In this document: positions 33,477-42,650 of the stretch, one piece after another
How positions within the stretch are numbered: position 1 is the first letter of the stretch
How the letters are laid out: each line of letters starts with the position of its first letter
Assembly (NCBI RefSeq): GCF_002939865.1
Contig: NZ_MDEE01000001.1
Coordinates: 310,001 to 374,000 of the forward strand
Direction: 5' to 3'
DNA: 64,000 nt
Origin: Xanthomonas dyei
GTDB taxonomy: Bacteria > Pseudomonadota > Gammaproteobacteria > Xanthomonadales > Xanthomonadaceae
Translations under genes and position numbers: made by a program
Notes under the pieces: model-generated
Databases searched by the model: none
Told to the model about the DNA's origin: nothing
Seen by the model: the letters and a program-made list of their open reading frames with translations, nothing else

Positions 33477-35048
33477 TCAAAGACGGTCCAGATTCGCCCG
33501 CCAATGTGCGGCCTGGATCTGGATGCCCTCCAGCACCTCAGGCGCCATGCCATCGAGCTGCCGATACGGCATCGCCAGGCGTTCGTTCGTGCCCAGCAGC
33601 GGGCGCTGCCGCGCGAGGAAATCCCAGTACAGCGCGTTGTAGGGGCAGGCCCGCGCACCGACACGCGCCTTGCGCTGATAGCTGCAGCCGCTGCAGTAAT
33701 CGCTCATGCGATCGATATAGGCCGCACCACTGATATACGGCTTGCTGCCGAGCAGGCCACCGTCGGCAAACTGACTCATGCCCACCGTGTTGGGCAACTC
33801 CACCCACTCGAACGCATCGATGTAGACACCCAGATACCAGCGATGCAGCGCCTGCGGGTCCAGCCCCGCCAAAAGCGCAAAATTGCCGATCACCATCAGC
33901 CGCTGGATGTGGTGCGCATGCGCATTGGACAGCGAATTGCCGACGGCATCGGCCAGGCACCGCATTCCGATCTGCCCGTCCCAGAACCACTGCGGCAGCG
34001 GCGCATGCTGATCGAGCTGATTGGACTGCGCATAGCCGGGCATCTGCGACCAGTACACGCCGCGCACGTATTCGCGCCAGCCCAGAATCTGCCGGATAAA
34101 GCCTTCCACCGAGGCCAGCGGTGCGTGTCCCTGCCGCCACGCCGTTTCGGCACGCGCAATCACTTCGGCCGGGTGCAACATCTTGACGTTGAGCGCGAAC
34201 GACAGCAGCGAATGGAATAGCCGCGGGCTACGCGTGCTCATCGCATCTTCGTAGCGGCCGAAATCCGGCAACGCAGTGGCGATGAAGGCATCCAGATGCT
34301 GCAAGGCTTCATCGCGGTCCAGCGGCCATGGCAGCGCCTGCGCATTTGGCGCGCCGAAACTGCGCACGCCGGCAGCTTCGATGCTGCGCCACAACGCGCC
34401 ATGGTCGTGCGCGGCGCGCCACTCCTGCGGCGCTGGCGGATCGCCGGGCCACGGCGCGCGATTGTCGTGATCGAAGTTCCAACGCCCACCTTCCGGTTGG
34501 CCGGAGGCATCGAGCAAGATGCGATGGCGCGTGCGCATCCGTCGATAGAAGACCTCCATGCGCCACTGACTTCCGGCGCGGAAACACGCCGCCACCTCAG
34601 CGCGCTCGGTCAGAAAATGCTCGCTATCGACCATGTGCGTAGCGAATGCGCAGCCCGCGCTCCAGTGACGCAGCGCCTCATCCAGCCGCCACTCATCCGG
34701 CGCCTGGTACTGCAGATGCTCGGCGCGGTAATGCGCCATCAACGCCTCGAGATTGCCCGGGATGGATTGCCGATTACTGGGGGCATCGATCGCGACATAG
34801 CGCACGCGGTGCCCGTGCTGCCGCAAGCGCGCGGCAAACGCGCGCATTGCCGCAAAGATCGCCAGGATCTTCTGCGCGTGATGCAGCACGTAATCGGTTT
34901 CCTCGCGCACTTCCATCAGCACGTAGACCACGCCGGGGTCGTGCGTCGCAAACCAGCTGTGCTGCGGGTTGAGCTGATCGCCCAGGATCAGGCGCAGCGT
35001 ATGTGCGGGCGTTTGCGAGGCGCTGCTGCGCGTATCGGAGTCATGCAT
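33477..35048 (-). CDS. Iron-sulfur bacterial cryptochrome/photolyase (FeS-BCP, PhrB-like)
   Basis: This is 523 residues starting MHDSDTRSSAS at ATG 35048. The N-terminal alpha/beta domain (LRLILGDQLNPQHSWF, about 17-32) is followed by the helical FAD domain. The four-Cys [4Fe-4S] set is visible: one Cys in MRCLADAVGN, then CSGC and a third at +13 (ACPYN) near residues 440-460, the spacing of Agrobacterium PhrB. Family members repair (6-4) photoproducts with blue light or act as photoreceptors. The next genes downstream in position are two redox proteins, which may be coincidental. Confidence 0.92.
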   Translation of the reverse strand: MHDSDTRSSASQTPAHTLRLILGDQLNPQHSWFATHDPGVVYVLMEVREETDYVLHHAQKILAIFAAMRAFAARLRQHGHRVRYVAIDAPSNRQSIPGNLEALMAHYRAEHLQYQAPDEWRLDEALRHWSAGCAFATHMVDSEHFLTERAEVAACFRAGSQWRMEVFYRRMRTRHRILLDASGQPEGGRWNFDHDNRAPWPGDPPAPQEWRAAHDHGALWRSIEAAGVRSFGAPNAQALPWPLDRDEALQHLDAFIATALPDFGRYEDAMSTRSPRLFHSLLSFALNVKMLHPAEVIARAETAWRQGHAPLASVEGFIRQILGWREYVRGVYWSQMPGYAQSNQLDQHAPLPQWFWDGQIGMRCLADAVGNSLSNAHAHHIQRLMVIGNFALLAGLDPQALHRWYLGVYIDAFEWVELPNTVGMSQFADGGLLGSKPYISGAAYIDRMSDYCSGCSYQRKARVGARACPYNALYWDFLARQRPLLGTNERLAMPYRQLDGMAPEVLEGIQIQAAHWRANLDRL

Positions 35049-35218
35049 TGGTGCTGAGCTCGCGCATGCATGCAAGACACGCTTGCATCAGCGCGGCGCT
35101 CGGGTAGGCATTTTGAAACGCTGCACACGACATCTGTGCGTCTGCGTTGTCTGCAACGCAAACCCCGCTCTGCCATTGCGCGGCACTGATACTCAAACAC
35201 CACGGATGCGCCACCGGC

Positions 35219-36232
35219 TTATGCATCCGTATGGTGCGTGACATCGTCGGCACACACCCGCTGCGCCAAGGCGGTTCCGCTTTGCCACGCGCCCTCCACC
35301 TTGCCGCCCGCCAACCAGTCGCCACACATGCCAAGGCCAAGCTGCGCATCCCAGAAGCAGCCGGTCTGCAACGGAGGATCGGTGCTGGCCACCTCCCACC
35401 GATAGGCATCACAGGCCTGCGGCAGCGGCAGGCCGAGCGCCGCCAGTTCCGGCAGCAGCATGGCGATGACGTCCTCGGGCGCGGCATCGAAATGCAGCTG
35501 GCTCCAGTCGGCGGTGGCATGCAGCAGCCAGGTCTCGGCGCCCTGCCGTGCCGGTTTACTGGAGTCGCGCGCTACCCAGCGCAAGGGGCCGGCGTTGACG
35601 AACAGCGCGTCGTAGCCGGGATCGATCCGCGCGTCGAACCGCAGCACCACCGCCCAGGCCGGCTGCATGCATGCATCGCCGGCGATGGTCGCAAGCGCAG
35701 GTGCGACCCCTGCCAACAACGCCGCCGCATCCGGTGCGGCAAGTGCGAGCAACACCGTATCGACCACATGCAGCGCGGGCGCGCCGTGCACGCCGTGCAC
35801 GCCCAACGCCCAGCCCTGGCCCCTGCGTTGCAAGCTGCGTACCGCTGCATGCAACCGAACATCCAGCCCTGCCGCCAGCACGCGAGCGGGAGCGGCCATC
35901 TCCGGTACTCCAACAAAACGCGCCAACGCAGTGTGCGACGCACGCATCTCAGTTCCATCCCAGCTTGCGATGCGTGCTGGCCAGCGCGCCGCGACGCCCG
36001 CGGCGACCCATGTGCTCACCACTGCCGCAAAGTCCGGATCGCGCGCGGTGAAATACTGCGCGCCCACATCGCACTGCCAACCTTTGCCTGCACGGGCACG
36101 CATGCGTCCACCAGCCGCATCGCCCTGCTCGTACACCGTCACCACCGCGCCGGCGGCCTGCAGCGCCTTGGCACAGGAGAGCCCAGCCAAGCCGGCGCCA
36201 AGCACCGCGACCGTGCGCGGGTGGCGCGACAT
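35219..36232 (-). CDS. FAD-dependent oxidoreductase, amine-oxidase/renalase-like
   Basis: This is 337 residues starting MSRHPRTVAVLGAGLAGLSCAK at ATG 36232. The FAD motif is GAGLAGLSCAKALQAAG (about 11-27), then GGRMRARAGKGWQCDVGAQYFTARDP near 48-75, which is typical of the small renalase-like group. A conserved C-terminal motif CGDWLAGGKVEGAWQSGTALAQRV closes the FAD site. The substrate is unknown. It follows the DsbA-family gene by about 40 nt in the same direction. Confidence 0.88.
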   Translation of the reverse strand: MSRHPRTVAVLGAGLAGLSCAKALQAAGAVVTVYEQGDAAGGRMRARAGKGWQCDVGAQYFTARDPDFAAVVSTWVAAGVAARWPARIASWDGTEMRASHTALARFVGVPEMAAPARVLAAGLDVRLHAAVRSLQRRGQGWALGVHGVHGAPALHVVDTVLLALAAPDAAALLAGVAPALATIAGDACMQPAWAVVLRFDARIDPGYDALFVNAGPLRWVARDSSKPARQGAETWLLHATADWSQLHFDAAPEDVIAMLLPELAALGLPLPQACDAYRWEVASTDPPLQTGCFWDAQLGLGMCGDWLAGGKVEGAWQSGTALAQRVCADDVTHHTDA

Positions 36233-36274
36233 CGACGGATCAGTCACCGGCACGGGCATGACGCAGGCGATCTC

Positions 36275-36958
36275 TCACACCGCACATCCATCGGGCCCGC
36301 ACGCATCGGCGCCGCCAATCGGCACCGATTCGGCGGCCAACTGCAGCAGCGCCTGCGCAAACGTCTCCGGCGGCTGCGCGCCCTGGATCAGACTACGTCC
36401 GTCGATCACGAAGCTGGGCACTGCACGGATGCCCAGCGCGCTGGCCTGTGCCAACTGAGCCTGCACCTCCACAATGCCTTCGTCGGAGTCGAGCATCGCC
36501 TGCACGCGCGAGGCTGCAAGCCCGCCGGCCTCACCCGCACGCAGCAGCGTGTCGGTCGCAGCCACGTTCTGGCCTTGCGCAAAATGCGCATGAAACAGGG
36601 CTTCCATCACCGCACCGACATCGCCTTCGTGCGTAGCCAGCCAGAGCAAGCGATGCGCCCGCAACGTGCTGACCTGTACCTGGCCGCGCCCGAAGTCGAA
36701 CGGCAGGCCTTCCGCGCGTGCGGTGTCCTGGGTCTGCGCAAGCATTTGATCGACGCGCGCGGCACCGCCGAACTTGCGCGCCAGTGCATCGCGCAGCGGC
36801 ACCGGCTCGGCACCGGCATCCGGGTCGAGCTCGAACGCGTGGTAATGGATGTCCAATACCGGCAGCTGCGCACCAAGCGCAGCGACCGCCTGTTCAAAAC
36901 GGCGCTTGCCGATCCAGCACCAGGGGCAGACCACGTCGGACCAGATGTCGATGCGCAT
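36275..36958 (-). CDS. DsbA-family (FrnE-like) thioredoxin-fold oxidoreductase
   Basis: This is 227 residues. The thioredoxin-fold active site is CPWCWIGKR (about 11-19), then the helical insert and the cis-Pro segment AVPSFVIDG near 185. FrnE-like proteins are cytoplasmic disulphide isomerases or oxidoreductases, with no signal peptide as here. The C-terminal CGPDGC provides a second Cys pair near residues 220-225. ATG 36958 starts exactly at MRIDIWSDVVCPWC. Inverted heptamer repeats sit just upstream. Confidence 0.92.
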   Translation of the reverse strand: MRIDIWSDVVCPWCWIGKRRFEQAVAALGAQLPVLDIHYHAFELDPDAGAEPVPLRDALARKFGGAARVDQMLAQTQDTARAEGLPFDFGRGQVQVSTLRAHRLLWLATHEGDVGAVMEALFHAHFAQGQNVAATDTLLRAGEAGGLAASRVQAMLDSDEGIVEVQAQLAQASALGIRAVPSFVIDGRSLIQGAQPPETFAQALLQLAAESVPIGGADACGPDGCAV

Positions 36959-36980
36959 AAGGCTGGGATTCGTTGGCGGG

Positions 36981-37101
36981 GATTCGGGATTGACAAAGCA
37001 TAAGCCCAATACCGAGACAGGGATTGGAGAATCGTGATTGGTGATGCGCAAGGCATCGCCCAATGCAGCCGCATCACCCTTGGCTTTTACGAATCCCGAA
37101 T
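36981..37101. repeat. Heptamer-derived inverted repeat, element 1
   Basis: ATTCGGGATT (36982-36991) is mirrored by AATCCCGAAT (37092-37101). Additional degenerate GGGATTC copies lie at 36965-36990 and 37102-37122. It spans the start region of the FrnE-like gene and the end of the CYTH gene. Confidence 0.6.
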
Positions 37102-37611
37102 GCCCACTCCCGACTCCCGGCTCTCCACCCATTGCGAGAACGGATGGGAGGCCAGTGCCAGGTTGTAATAGCGCACGTCGTCGGTGACTTCCGCACCGAT
37201 CCATTCCGGCTTGGCGAACGCCTCGTCAGCACTGCCAAGCTCGATCTCGGCCACCACCAACCCTGCGTTATCGCCCAGGAATTCGTCCACTTCCCACACA
37301 TGCCCCTGGTGCTCGACCAGATGCCGACGCTTGTCGATCAAGCCGCCCACGCACAACGCCAGCAACGCGCGCGCATCGGCGAGGGGGATCGGGTATTCGA
37401 ACTCCTGACGGGTATGCCCAACCTCGCGCGACTTCAGATTGAGAAATGCATTCTCACCCTGAAGACGCACCCGCACCGACGCGTTCTGCGCGCCGCTGCG
37501 CAACGACGCCTGATCGTTGATGTATCCCTGCGCCATCGGGATCACGGCATGCGCAGCGCTACGCCAGCCATCGCCGGTGACAAGAAACTTGCGTTCGATT
37601 TCTGTTGGCAT
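37087..37611 (-). CDS. CYTH-domain phosphatase (inorganic triphosphatase-like)
   Basis: This is 174 residues. The N-terminal ExExK motif in EIERKFLV (about 4-11) marks the CYTH tunnel, and RVRLQGENAFLNLKSRE (about 47-63) plus FEYPIPLADARALL and VVAEIELGSADEAF follow. CYTH enzymes bind triphosphate chains with divalent metals. The substrate here is unknown. Two oddities: the last 11 or so residues (SRESGVGIRDS) are encoded by GGGAATC-type repeats, and the ATG is preceded directly by six GGGAATC copies, with no AGGAGG-like site. Confidence 0.88.
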   Translation of the reverse strand: MPTEIERKFLVTGDGWRSAAHAVIPMAQGYINDQASLRSGAQNASVRVRLQGENAFLNLKSREVGHTRQEFEYPIPLADARALLALCVGGLIDKRRHLVEHQGHVWEVDEFLGDNAGLVVAEIELGSADEAFAKPEWIGAEVTDDVRYYNLALASHPFSQWVESRESGVGIRDS

Positions 37612-37695
37612 GGGAATCGGGAATCGGGAATCGGGAATCGGGAATCGGGAATCGCAACAGCATACGGCGAACCGCCTTCACCATTCCCGATTCCC
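37612..37695. repeat. Tandem (GGGAATC)x6 with inverted partner, element 2
   Basis: Six exact copies lie at 37612-37653. An opposite pair ATTCCCGATTCCC (37683-37695) lies 29 nt beyond. The arms pair over 13 bp. It occupies the spacer between the CYTH and rlmD genes. Confidence 0.85.
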
Positions 37696-37705
37696 TAATG
37701 ACTAT

Positions 37706-39040
37706 TCACCGCCGTTCAAACACCGCAATGCTTTCCACGTGCGCGGTGTGCGGAAACATATCCATCGCACCGGCCGACACCAGCGTAAAACCCTGTTCGT
37801 TGACCAGGTAGCCGGCGTCGCGCGCCAGCGAGCCCGGGTGGCAACTGACATACACGATGCGCTCGAATTTCTTCAGCGGCAGTTGCTGCAGCACGTCCAA
37901 TGCGCCCGAACGCGGCGGGTCCAGTAGCAGCTTGTCGAAGCCCTGACGCATCCAGGGCGTATTGCGCTGATCCTGGGTCAGATCGGCCGCATAAAACTGC
38001 GCATTGTCCAGGCCATTGCGTTGCGCATTTTCCTTCGCGCGCGCCACCAACCCGGCATCGCCTTCCACGCCGACCACCTCGCGCACCGTTCTTGCCAGCG
38101 GCAGAGTGAAATTGCCCAACCCGCAGAACAGATCCAGCACGCGGTCATCGGGTTTGGCATCGAGCAGCGCCAGCGCGTGCGCAATCATCTTCTGGTTGAG
38201 CGAGGCATTGACCTGAATGAAGTCCAGCGGCCGAAATGCCAGCTCCACATCCCACTGGGGCAGACGGAACGACAGCGGAACGTCCTGCGGCCACAACGGA
38301 TGCACGCTGTCCACGCCGCCGGGCTGCAGGAAGATCGCAAACCCATGCGCCTGCGCAAACTCCACCCAGGCCTGCCGATCGCGCTCGCTGAGCGGCTGCA
38401 TGTGGCGGATGGTCAACGCCACCGCATCGTCGCCGCCGATGAACTCGATCTGCGGGATGTCGCGCTTGCCGTCCAGGCTTTCGACCAGGGCGGCCAGCAG
38501 CGGAATCTTCTCGCCGATCTGCGGGATCACCGTGTAGCAGACCGACAGGTCGGCCACAAAGCGCGGGTCGAGTTCGCGAAACCCCACCAGGGTCTTGTCC
38601 TTCTTCTCCACCCGCCGCACCGAGAAACGGCCTTTGCGCCGATAGCCCCAGGAGTCGCCCACCAACGCGGGCAGCACCGTCTGCGGGCTCACATGGCCAA
38701 TGCGCTCCAGGTTGTCCGTCAGCACGCGTTGCTTGGCTACGATCTGCTGCGACTCCTCCAGATGCTGCAACACGCACCCGGCGCATACGCCAAAATGCGG
38801 GCAGCGCGGAGTCACCCGCTGCGGCGAGGCCTCCAGCACGTCGACCGTTTTGGCTTCATCGAAATGGCGGCTGCGCGCGGTGGGCTCGGCACGCACCAGT
38901 TCACCGGGCAAGGCGCCGCTGATGAAGGTGACCTTGCCGCCCTCGCCGTCGCGGCGCGCTACTCCGCGGCCGTCATGGCTCAGGTCGGTGATGGCGGTCT
39001 GGAAGGGGGTACGGTCGAAACGGTTTCTGGTTCTGGCCAC
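37706..39040 (-). CDS. rlmD: 23S rRNA (uracil1939-C5)-methyltransferase RlmD
   Basis: This is 444 residues from GTG 39040 (ARTRNRFDRTPFQTAIT after the start). The TRAM domain (about 1-60) is followed by the [4Fe-4S] cluster cysteines CPHFGVCAGC near 78-87. The methyltransferase domain carries LDLFCGLGNFTLPLA (SAM, about 300) and the catalytic Cys in YVSCHPGSLARDAGYL (about 400). The enzyme makes m5U1939 in 23S rRNA. A TGCGACAAT extended -10 lies upstream (39076-39084, minus). The longer frame to 39145 is rejected because it runs past this promoter. Confidence 0.95.
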   Translation of the reverse strand: MARTRNRFDRTPFQTAITDLSHDGRGVARRDGEGGKVTFISGALPGELVRAEPTARSRHFDEAKTVDVLEASPQRVTPRCPHFGVCAGCVLQHLEESQQIVAKQRVLTDNLERIGHVSPQTVLPALVGDSWGYRRKGRFSVRRVEKKDKTLVGFRELDPRFVADLSVCYTVIPQIGEKIPLLAALVESLDGKRDIPQIEFIGGDDAVALTIRHMQPLSERDRQAWVEFAQAHGFAIFLQPGGVDSVHPLWPQDVPLSFRLPQWDVELAFRPLDFIQVNASLNQKMIAHALALLDAKPDDRVLDLFCGLGNFTLPLARTVREVVGVEGDAGLVARAKENAQRNGLDNAQFYAADLTQDQRNTPWMRQGFDKLLLDPPRSGALDVLQQLPLKKFERIVYVSCHPGSLARDAGYLVNEQGFTLVSAGAMDMFPHTAHVESIAVFERR

Positions 39041-39199
39041 GTGACGACAAGCTGCGGGCAAAAAGGGTGCGTATTGTCGCAGATGCGATCGACCGAGGCC
39101 GCCCTGGGCGGCGTAGCAATTGTCGTGCCCTGCAAACACAGGCAAACTCCGCGTGCGCGCCGAAGTTCAGGATGCGTAACCGCTGACAAGGAGGCAGCA

Positions 39200-39922
39200 A
39201 TGAATATGGCGACACGTCAGGAACCCCATCCACGACTCTTGCTGGTGGAAGACGACCCGATCAGCCGCGGCTTTCTGCAGGCTGCCCTGGAAAGCCTTCC
39301 GGCCCAGGTGGATTGCGCAGATTCGTTGTCGTCGGCGCTGGACCGCGCGCGCGAACGTCGCCACGACCTGTGGCTGATCGACGTCAATCTCCCCGATGGC
39401 ACCGGCAGCGGCCTGCTGCGCGCGTTGCGCCTACTGCATCCGGACGTGCCTGCGCTGGCGCATACCGCCGATGGCGACATGGCGGTGCAGCGCGGCCTGC
39501 AGTCCGATGGCTTTCTGGAAATGCTGGTCAAGCCGCTGACCACCGAACGCTTGCTGCAGGCGGTACGTCGCGGCCTGGCGCGGGGCCGCTACAGCGTGGC
39601 GCCGGTCGGCGTGGTCGACATCGCCGCCAGCGATTGGGACGAGGCGGCAGCGCTGAGCGCGCTCAACGGCCAGCAGCATCACCTCAACGCACTGCGCGAA
39701 CTGTTCCTGGCAGAGCTGCCGGGCACACGCGACGCAGTCACCTCGGCACTGAACATCAGCGATGAGCAGGCGCTGCGCAACCATCTGCATCGGCTGCAGG
39801 CCAGTTGCGGTTTCGTCGGCGCCGCGCGGCTGGCCGGCGCGGTCCGCCTGCTGCGTGGCGACCCGCAATCGCACACGGCGCAGACCCAGTTTCATGCGGC
39901 GGTGGCGGCCTTATTGCACTGA
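39200..39922 (+). CDS. Receiver domain fused to Hpt phosphotransfer domain
   Basis: These 240 residues begin at ATG 39200 with GAGG 6 nt before it. The receiver (about 12-125) has the acidic pair in VEDDPISR, phosphoacceptor Asp61 in LIDVNLPDG and Lys111 in LVKPL. The second half has an Hpt motif HRLQASCGFVGAAR with His197. There is no output DNA-binding domain, so it relays phosphate between a sensor kinase and another regulator. No histidine kinase is adjacent. It is divergent from rlmD. A virulence or biofilm role cannot be judged from sequence. Confidence 0.9.
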   Translation: MNMATRQEPHPRLLLVEDDPISRGFLQAALESLPAQVDCADSLSSALDRARERRHDLWLIDVNLPDGTGSGLLRALRLLHPDVPALAHTADGDMAVQRGLQSDGFLEMLVKPLTTERLLQAVRRGLARGRYSVAPVGVVDIAASDWDEAAALSALNGQQHHLNALRELFLAELPGTRDAVTSALNISDEQALRNHLHRLQASCGFVGAARLAGAVRLLRGDPQSHTAQTQFHAAVAALLH

Positions 39923-40031
39923 GTCGAGGGTGTCGTGATCGGTCGGCAGCGTCAGGAGCGTCAGGCGTTGAGAGGAGTACGTCTCCCGGTTGAATGACGC
40001 GCGGCAGTGCGCTCGGGCGGCGGCGTATCGA

Positions 40032-40754
40032 TCAACGCCGCCTCGCCAGATCTTCGAGCATTTCCCAGGATTTCAGGCCGCGTCCGTTCAGATGATGCAA
40101 CAGTACGCTGCGCATGCTGCGGCGCAGGCCGGGCATGTCATCGGTGGCCGGCATGGCGTCTTCCCCCAGGGCCAACAGCGCAGCACCAGTCACGGTTTCG
40201 CGCCGATCCTGGGCCAGACGTTCGCTCAGTACTCGCATGGCGCCCTCCTGCGGATCGAGTCGATAGCGCGCCGCCGGGTCGATCGGTTGCCCGTCGCTAT
40301 CGTGTTGCAGATCGAAGGCAAACCCCAGCCCGTCCAGCACATCACGCTCGAACCGGCGCAGCCCCCATGCCAGCGACAACTCCGAGGCCAGATGCGCACG
40401 TGCCTGCGCGTAGCACGCATAAAGCTCCGGGACCGCATCATTGCGTGGGGCCAGACGCAGCAACAGCTCGCTGATATAGAAACCGGCCAGCATGCGTTCG
40501 CCCACCAACCGCGGCGCGGTGTCCAGCGCTTCGGCCTGACGCAGTTGCGCAAGTTCGCCACGCTGCACGGCCGTGAACTGGATCAACTGCAGCGGCTGCA
40601 GCGCCGCCCGCAGGGCCTGCTTGCGCGGGCCCTGCACCCCACGCGCCAGCAGCCCGACCCGCCCGTGCTGCTCGCTCAGCACTTCCACCAGCAAGCTGGT
40701 CTCGCGCCAGGCGCGCACATGCAGGACGAAGCCGTGTTCGTGCTCGATCAGCAT
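40032..40754 (-). CDS. recO: DNA repair protein RecO
   Basis: This is 240 residues. The OB-fold N-terminus ([38 protein letters not shown], about 6-45) is followed by the helical and zinc-finger-like C-terminal part, which here lacks the usual Cys quartet. RecO anneals ssDNA and loads RecA with RecR. ATG 40754 starts MLIEHEHGF. It ends the rpoE-to-recO gene series. Most of its upstream spacer is a repeat element. Confidence 0.93.
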   Translation of the reverse strand: MLIEHEHGFVLHVRAWRETSLLVEVLSEQHGRVGLLARGVQGPRKQALRAALQPLQLIQFTAVQRGELAQLRQAEALDTAPRLVGERMLAGFYISELLLRLAPRNDAVPELYACYAQARAHLASELSLAWGLRRFERDVLDGLGFAFDLQHDSDGQPIDPAARYRLDPQEGAMRVLSERLAQDRRETVTGAALLALGEDAMPATDDMPGLRRSMRSVLLHHLNGRGLKSWEMLEDLARRR

Positions 40755-40773
40755 GGAAGCAGTTGCCGGGACT

Positions 40774-41066
40774 GGGGACCCGGGACCCGGGACACGTAGA
40801 CAGCAAGGGCAGCGCCTCCGGAATGGCGACGGTGCGCAGCAGCGCTGCCCGAGCTGCATGCGCGGTCCACAGACACGCGCACCATTTGCACAACGCTTAT
40901 CCCGGCATTGTTCCGCAGAGCTGAAAGCTCCGCCTCGTGTTGAGCGAGCGCCGCTCGCTCAACACGAGGCGGAGCATGCCGAGATATCGCCCGGCGACAT
41001 GTCCTCAGCATTGGCGACGCACTTACGCATAGCGTGCGCTTTCCGGGTCCCGGGTCCCGGGTCCCC
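40774..41066. repeat. Element 3: 20-bp perfect terminal inverted repeat
   Basis: The arm GGGGACCCGGGACCCGGGAC (40774-40793) is exactly the reverse complement of 41047-41066. It encloses 253 bp between the era stop and the recO start, including a long palindrome. The GGGACCC units are variants of the heptamer. Confidence 0.9.
40927..40975. repeat. 49-bp near-perfect palindrome
   Basis: A 24-nt arm at 40927-40950 (starting GCTCCGCCTCGTG) is fully complementary to 40952-40975 with a single-base centre at 40951. It could extrude as a cruciform or form a long RNA hairpin in the era-recO transcript. Confidence 0.93.
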
Positions 41067-41076
41067 GGCCCCGGTT

Positions 41077-41973
41077 TCATTCGTATCCGAAGGCCTTCAA
41101 CGCCGCTTCGTCATCCGACCAGCCTTCGCGCACGCGCACCCAGGTTTCCAGGAACACTTTTGCACCGAACAGCCGCTCCATCTGCAGCCGCGCCTTGCCG
41201 CCGATTTCCTTCAGACGGGTGCCGCCCTTGCCGATCACGATCGCCTTCTGGCCCTCGCGCTCGACCCAGATCACCGCACCGATCCGCAGCAGCGCGCCGT
41301 CTTCGGCAAAGCGCTCGATTTCCACGGTGGTGGCATACGGCAGTTCTTCACCCAATTGACGCATCAGCTGCTCGCGCACCAGCTCGCCGGCCAGAAAACG
41401 CTGGCTACGGTCGGTGATTTCGTCCTCGCCATACATCGCCTCGGCTTCGGGCACCAGCTTGAGCAGATCGCTCACCAGCGCTTCCAGCCCCTTGCGCTTG
41501 AGCGCGGACACCGGATGCACGGCGGCAAACGTCCGCCCTTCGCTGACCTGCGCCAAAAACGGGAACAATGCGGTTTTGTCCTTGAGCCGGTCGACCTTGT
41601 TGACCACCAGCACCACCGGCACCTCAGCGTCGCTGAGCACGCGGAACGCCAGGGTGTCTTCTTCGTCCCAACGGCCGGCCTCGATCACCAGCACCGCGGC
41701 GTCCACACCTTCGAGCGACCCACGCGCGGCGCGATTCATCACCCGGTTCATCGCGCGCTTCTGCTCGCGATGTAGTCCGGGCGTGTCGACCAGCGCCAAC
41801 TGCCCTTCCGGGAAGGTGGCAATGCCCAGCAACCGATGCCGCGTGGTCTGCGGCCGATTGGACACGATGCTGACCTTGGCGCCCACCAGGGCATTGGTCA
41901 GAGTGGATTTGCCGACATTGGGCCGGCCGATCACGGCAACGCTGCCGCTACGGTGGGGAGTGGTTTCGCTCAC
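41077..41973 (-). CDS. era: GTPase Era
   Basis: This is 298 residues from GTG 41973, overlapping the rnc stop as GTGA. The G domain has [14 protein letters not shown] (P-loop), VDTPG (G3), NKVDRLKD (G4) and SALKRKG (G5). The C-terminal KH domain carries [13 protein letters not shown] for 16S rRNA binding. It is needed for 30S maturation. The rnc-era coupling is the classical arrangement. It ends just before the inverted-repeat element upstream of recO. Confidence 0.96.
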   Translation of the reverse strand: MSETTPHRSGSVAVIGRPNVGKSTLTNALVGAKVSIVSNRPQTTRHRLLGIATFPEGQLALVDTPGLHREQKRAMNRVMNRAARGSLEGVDAAVLVIEAGRWDEEDTLAFRVLSDAEVPVVLVVNKVDRLKDKTALFPFLAQVSEGRTFAAVHPVSALKRKGLEALVSDLLKLVPEAEAMYGEDEITDRSQRFLAGELVREQLMRQLGEELPYATTVEIERFAEDGALLRIGAVIWVEREGQKAIVIGKGGTRLKEIGGKARLQMERLFGAKVFLETWVRVREGWSDDEAALKAFGYE

Positions 41974-42650
41974 GTGTTTACATCCAGTTGTGCGATGACG
42001 GTAGCCGCCGCCTGTTGCTCGGCAAGGCGGCGCGACGTGCCCTGGCCCTCGGCGCGGGCGATGGGCTGCTCCAGGATGCAGGCGACGTGGAACTGCTTGG
42101 CATGCTCGTCGCCGCTCTCGCTGATCAGAGCGTAATTGGGCAGCGGCAGCTGCCGTGCCTGCAGCCATTCCTGCAGCCGGGTCTTGGGATCTTTTTCGGC
42201 CTTGCCCACCGGCAATGCTGCAAGCGATGGTTCGAACCACGGCAGCACCACCGCACGGCAGCGTTCGAATCCGCAGTCCAGATAGATCGCCGCAACGATC
42301 GCCTCGACCGCATCGGCCAGGATCGAATCGCGCCGATGGCCGCCGGACTTGAGTTCGCCCGGGCCCAGCGTCAGCCGCTCGCCAAGATTGAGCGTGCGCC
42401 CGATCACCGCGAGTGCGCCTTCGCGTACCAGCTCGGCGCGCGCGCGCGTCAATGCGCCTTCGTCGGCCTTGGGCCAGCGCTGATACAGCGCCTCGGCGAT
42501 CAGCAGGTTGACGATGCCGTCGCCGAGAAATTCCAGTCGCTCGTTATGCGGCGTCCCGGCACTGCGATGCCGTAGCGCCTGGGCAAGCAGAGCCGGATCG
42601 GCGAATGCATGCCCGATCGGATCGCCACGTTGGAAGGTTCTATTCGACAC
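41970..42650 (-). CDS. rnc: Ribonuclease III
   Basis: This is 226 residues from GTG 42650. The catalytic signature is [20 protein letters not shown] (about 36-55), with the metal residues in [13 protein letters not shown]. The C-terminal dsRNA-binding domain is [16 protein letters not shown] through [17 protein letters not shown]. It cuts double-stranded RNA, including rRNA precursors. It overlaps the upstream DUF4845 gene by 11 nt and the downstream era gene by 4 nt. Confidence 0.95.
   Translation of the reverse strand: MSNRTFQRGDPIGHAFADPALLAQALRHRSAGTPHNERLEFLGDGIVNLLIAEALYQRWPKADEGALTRARAELVREGALAVIGRTLNLGERLTLGPGELKSGGHRRDSILADAVEAIVAAIYLDCGFERCRAVVLPWFEPSLAALPVGKAEKDPKTRLQEWLQARQLPLPNYALISESGDEHAKQFHVACILEQPIARAEGQGTSRRLAEQQAAATVIAQLDVNT

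Noticed and set aside
37612-37653. The six GGGAATC tandem copies as a CRISPR-like array
   Set aside because: Units are 7 nt with no spacers, so this is a simple tandem repeat and not a CRISPR array.
40573-41775. A 400-residue plus-strand frame across recO, the palindrome and era
   Set aside because: It crosses two genes and an inverted repeat and reads as shadow sequence; recO and era are secure on the minus strand.
42241-42300. A GTTCGAATCC-like string that could suggest a tRNA T-arm
   Set aside because: It lies inside the rnc coding region and no acceptor or anticodon stem can be formed around it.
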